The notes under the pieces were generated by a model that was given only the letters and a program-made list of their open reading frames with translations, did no database searches and was not told the DNA's origin. Positions 5,831-7,611 of a DNA stretch of 7,611 nucleotides are shown here, in pieces. The stretch is taken from the NCBI GenBank assembly GCA_003558175.1, contig PWMO01000433.1, positions 1 through 7,611 of the forward strand, given 5' to 3'. Position numbers and translations under genes: made by a program. Each line of letters begins with the position of its first letter. Within the stretch, counting starts at the first letter, position 1. This DNA is from Spirochaetaceae bacterium (GTDB lineage Bacteria > Spirochaetota > Spirochaetia > DSM-27196 > PWMO01).

Positions 5831-5860
5831 TCGGCACGCCAAACGAAACGCGCCGGCGCG
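5813..5860 (+). repeat. 48-bp direct repeat, right copy
   Basis: This is the partner of 4966-5013, 847 bp downstream and in the same orientation, with one mismatch. Its first 18 bases code for EPGGF and the stop of the PIN toxin. The terminal palindrome CGCGCCGGCGCG is present but the outer inverted repeat seen in the left copy is not. Together the two copies bracket the whole TA operon. Confidence 0.9.
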
Positions 5861-5987
5861 ACCGCGCCGCCCCCATGCGTATCGCCTTCCAGGCCGCCCA
5901 CGCTCGCTGCCTCGAGCGCCTGGCGCAGCCGGCTTCGTCGTCCGGCTCGGATGAGTAATTCGCGTCGCGCGCGACATTCTCCATCGT
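5861..5987. other. Gap between convergent genes, nothing recognised
   Basis: This 127-bp GC-rich stretch separates the right 48-bp repeat from the stop of the broken ATPase. A 27-codon frame at 5875-5958 (MRIAFQAAHARC and on) has no visible family or ribosome binding site. I see no terminator with a U tract. Confidence 0.4.
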
Positions 5988-6438
5988 TCACTCTGTCTGG
6001 TCTGCGGCCCGGTTCAACGGAGCCACGATTTCGGCCGCGGCGGAGAAGGGAAGCACGCGGTATCCGGTGGGGTTCGCGCGGTCGCTTCCGCCGTAGATCA
6101 GGTGGGCGGCGGCGGTGTCGGGTACCAGCTTCGCGAACTCGCCGAGCGTTCGTGCAAGATCGGGCGAGAAGGTGCGCGACGCCTTGATCTCAATCGCATG
6201 CGGCACGCGGTTCTGCTCCAGAATCACGTCCACTTCGCGCCCGGAGCTGTCGCGATAGAACGACAGCGAGACTCCCGCACCCAGCGCCGGCTGGTTGCTG
6301 CCGATCAGAATAAACCGGCCGTGACCGGGCTGCTCGTCCACCATCACCTGAATCCACGACAGTAGCTCAGGCACCCGCTGAATCTCGTCAAGAATCAGCG
6401 GCGTGGGGTGAGACCGGAAGAACCCCGCGCCATCGCAT
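5988..6438 (-). pseudogene. Broken AAA_14/DUF4143 ATPase
   Basis: On the minus strand the frame is open from the IS boundary at about 6438 to a TGA at 5988. It reads DGAGFFRSHPTPLILDEIQR (about 6434-6375), then VPELLSWIQVMVDEQPGHGR and FILIGSNQPAL. This is the Walker B (LILDE) and sensor part of an AAA_14 ATPase. It then passes in frame, through GAGVSL, to FYRDSSGREVDVILEQ and AIEIKASRTFSPD, the nuclease-like C-terminal part of DUF4143. In intact members these pieces are separated by roughly 170-200 residues including the winged-helix region, so an internal in-frame deletion has removed the middle near 6270-6300. The N terminus with Walker A is absent, cut off by the IS; it may lie beyond the IS outside the window. 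Intact relatives are about 380-400 aa. The gene cannot make a working ATPase. Confidence 0.85.
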
Positions 6439-6499
6439 TGAGGTGGACCCCTCGGTCAAGACCACTCAACGAGGGTCGTAAGCTACTGCTTCCCCCTGC

Positions 6500-7327
6500 T
6501 CAGGCTGCAGCCTGAGCGCCGCCGTCCTCGTAGGCCATGTTTGGCGTTCTGCCTCCCAGTGAGTCATGGGGGCGCCGCCCGTTGTACATCGCGATGTACT
6601 CGCCAATACGCTGTCGGGCTTCTGCCGGTGATACGTAGTCGTTGAGGTATACCTCATCGTATTTGATCGTGCGCCAGAACCGCTCGATGATCACGTTGTC
6701 CAAAGCACGGCCTTTGCCATCCATGCTGATCTTCACCCCGGCATCCTTTAGCGGCTTCAGAAACGCCGGTGAGGTGTACTGCACACCCTGGTCGGAGTTG
6801 AAGATCTCCGGCGGCCCGTACCGTCGCAGTGCCCGCTGGAGCACCTCGATGCCCGATGATTTGTCCAGCGTCAGACTCAGATCCCAGCTCAGAATCTTGC
6901 GCGAGTACCAGTCGATAATCGCCGTCAGGTACACAAACCCGTCGTCCAGGCGGATGTAGGTCAGATCGATCGACCATACCTGATTGGGTCGTTCTACCGA
7001 TACTCCACGAAGGAGGTACGGGTAGACTTCATGATCCGGCGGCAGCCGATGGTGATGCCGTTGGGGAAATACCACACGCAGCGCCATATGGCGCATGAGC
7101 CGCTGTACGCGCTTCCTGTTGACCCGAGAGCCCTCCAGGCGCAGTGCATCACGGATCTTCCGGCTTCCCCAGGTGATATGCGCTGTATGCAGCTCGTCGA
7201 TCCTGCGCATCAGTCTCTCGTTCTCCTGCGGCACCGGCCGTGGTTGGTAATACAGCGTGGAGCGATGGAATCCCAGCAGATCACACTGCTCACGCACGGA
7301 CAATTGCTCATGATCCGGCTCAATCAT
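6500..7327 (-). CDS. IS3-family transposase OrfB (DDE catalytic subunit)
   Basis: This 275-aa protein is the catalytic half of an IS3-family transposase. The N-terminal part has the HTH_21-like region (LHTAHITWGSRKIRDALR), followed by an rve integrase core. The catalytic residues are D121 in VWSIDLTYI, D179 in FNSDQGVQYTS and E215 in NVIIERFWRTIKYDEVY, with exactly 35 residues between the second D and the E, as expected for DD(35)E. The C-terminal part contains YNGRRPHDSLGGRTPN. The ATG overlaps the orfA stop as ATGA. The frame stays open upstream through the nine-A run of orfA, so the active protein is most likely an OrfAB fusion made by -1 frameshifting. No truncation or missing catalytic residue is seen. 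Confidence 0.95.
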   Translation of the reverse strand: MIEPDHEQLSVREQCDLLGFHRSTLYYQPRPVPQENERLMRRIDELHTAHITWGSRKIRDALRLEGSRVNRKRVQRLMRHMALRVVFPQRHHHRLPPDHEVYPYLLRGVSVERPNQVWSIDLTYIRLDDGFVYLTAIIDWYSRKILSWDLSLTLDKSSGIEVLQRALRRYGPPEIFNSDQGVQYTSPAFLKPLKDAGVKISMDGKGRALDNVIIERFWRTIKYDEVYLNDYVSPAEARQRIGEYIAMYNGRRPHDSLGGRTPNMAYEDGGAQAAA

Positions 7328-7611
7328 TTCCCGAAGTTCGGCAGTCGATCGACACCCAGTTTTTTTTTGAGGAAATCGATCTGAATCTGCTGGTGGCCCA
7401 CCTTGCGATACAGTTCGTCTCGCTCGGCTTCCACCGCCTGCTGGTCGTCATCGTGCTTGCCGGCAAAGATATCCGCTCCGTGCTCCATGAGCTCTTTCTT
7501 CCAGCGATGTACCTGCGTGGGGTGTACGCCGTATTCTTCGGCGATCTCGGTCACGCTGCGTTCGCCCTTGTAGGCTTCCAGGGCCACCTTGAACTTCGTC
7601 GCCTTATTCCA
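7324..7611 (-). CDS. IS3-family OrfA (DNA-binding subunit, 5' partial)
   Basis: The frame is open from the window edge and encodes WNKATKFKVALEAYKGERSV, then TEIAEEYGVHPTQVHRWKKE, a helix-turn-helix of the HTH_Tnp_1 type. It continues with a leucine-zipper-like helix (AVEAERDELYRKVGHQQIQI and DFLKKKLG) used for multimerisation, and ends LPNFGK. In this family it recognises the terminal inverted repeats. A GTG at 7587 could be taken as a start, but the residues before it (WNKATKFK) are typical family sequence, so the true start lies beyond the window. It overlaps orfB by 4 bases. Confidence 0.92.
   Translation of the reverse strand, partial: WNKATKFKVALEAYKGERSVTEIAEEYGVHPTQVHRWKKELMEHGADIFAGKHDDDQQAVEAERDELYRKVGHQQIQIDFLKKKLGVDRLPNFGK
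7360..7368 (-). promoter_or_regulatory. Probable programmed -1 frameshift site of the IS
   Basis: Nine consecutive A on the minus strand code for KKK in FLKKKLGV near the end of orfA. The orfB frame is -1 relative to orfA and is open through this run, so slippage here would join OrfA to OrfB. This is the usual IS3-family arrangement. No downstream pseudoknot was worked out. Confidence 0.75.

Larger units (their letters stand above)
6439..7611 (-). mobile_element. IS3-family insertion sequence (partial, runs off the window)
   Basis: The element carries orfA and orfB on the minus strand and is interrupted only by the window edge. Its right end is placed at 6439, where TGAGGTGGACCCCTCGGTC begins: IS3-family ends start with TG, the coding frame of the ATPase relic stops at this point, and the first bases recur at 3361. 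A 61-bp noncoding stretch (6439-6499) separates this end from the orfB stop. The left end, the second inverted repeat and the target duplication lie outside, so the boundary cannot be confirmed here. Both reading frames look intact, so the insertion may be recent. Confidence 0.88.

Noticed and set aside
4966..5860. Integron attC sites flanking the TA operon
   Set aside because: The repeat lacks recognisable GTTRRRY and RYYYAAC core sites and the usual paired inner boxes; GCCAAAC only partly resembles one core. No integrase is in the window.
4966..5860. CRISPR array
   Set aside because: There are only two copies, 847 bp apart, with genes between them and no regular spacers or cas genes.
5875..5958. 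27-codon ORF after the second TA operon
   Set aside because: It has no ribosome binding site, no recognisable motif and a composition expected by chance in this GC-rich DNA.
5075..5977. 300-aa frame on the minus strand across the second TA operon
   Set aside because: It covers two well-supported genes and their promoter. It shares the peptide RAGAFRLACRSEAARL with another antisense frame only because both cross the 48-bp repeat.

Overview
The window is about 7.6 kb of GC-rich bacterial DNA. It looks like the worn edge of a cell-surface polysaccharide locus, followed by an accessory zone of toxin-antitoxin (TA) modules, ATPases and an insertion sequence (IS). The host cannot be named from sequence alone. 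DUF234-type and DUF4143-type ATPases, a DUF6364-type antitoxin with a PIN toxin, and GC-rich coding together are compatible with a spirochaete, but this is a weak inference and other GC-rich Gram-negative bacteria fit as well.

Layout. 1-2341 (+ strand): the last 20 codons of an unidentified gene, a 313-aa protein with a ParB/sulfiredoxin-like C-terminal segment, and a complete GT4-type glycosyltransferase; together they read as a glycan biosynthesis operon. 2417-3011 (- strand): a VapBC-type module, a ribbon-helix-helix antitoxin with a PIN toxin. 3044-3298 (- strand): a doubtful 84-aa ORF with a TTG start. 3299-3534: a scar zone with a short sequence identical to the end of the IS further right, a 19-codon relic of a second glycosyltransferase, then the AT-rich promoter of the next gene. 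3535-4938 (+): an intact AAA ATPase with a DUF234-like C-terminal domain. 4966-5860: a second TA module (DUF6364-type antitoxin and PIN toxin) bracketed by two nearly identical 48-bp direct repeats, the right one supplying the toxin's stop codon. 5988-6438 (-): a wrecked AAA_14/DUF4143 ATPase, internally deleted and cut by the IS. 6439-7611 (-): an IS3-family element with orfB, most of orfA and a run of nine A that fits programmed -1 frameshifting; its far end lies outside the window.

How the parts fit. The two TA operons encode antitoxin then toxin with coupled translation (a 4-bp gap and a TGATG overlap). Neither antitoxin start has an obvious ribosome binding site, and both promoter regions carry CATACGT just upstream of the ATG; in the second, a perfect 8-bp inverted repeat covers the -10 box and the start codon. 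The most interesting signals are the repeat-bounded TA cassette, the possible leaderless, self-repressed TA promoters, and the matching IS-end sequences at 3357 and 6435 that frame the ATPase/TA cargo.
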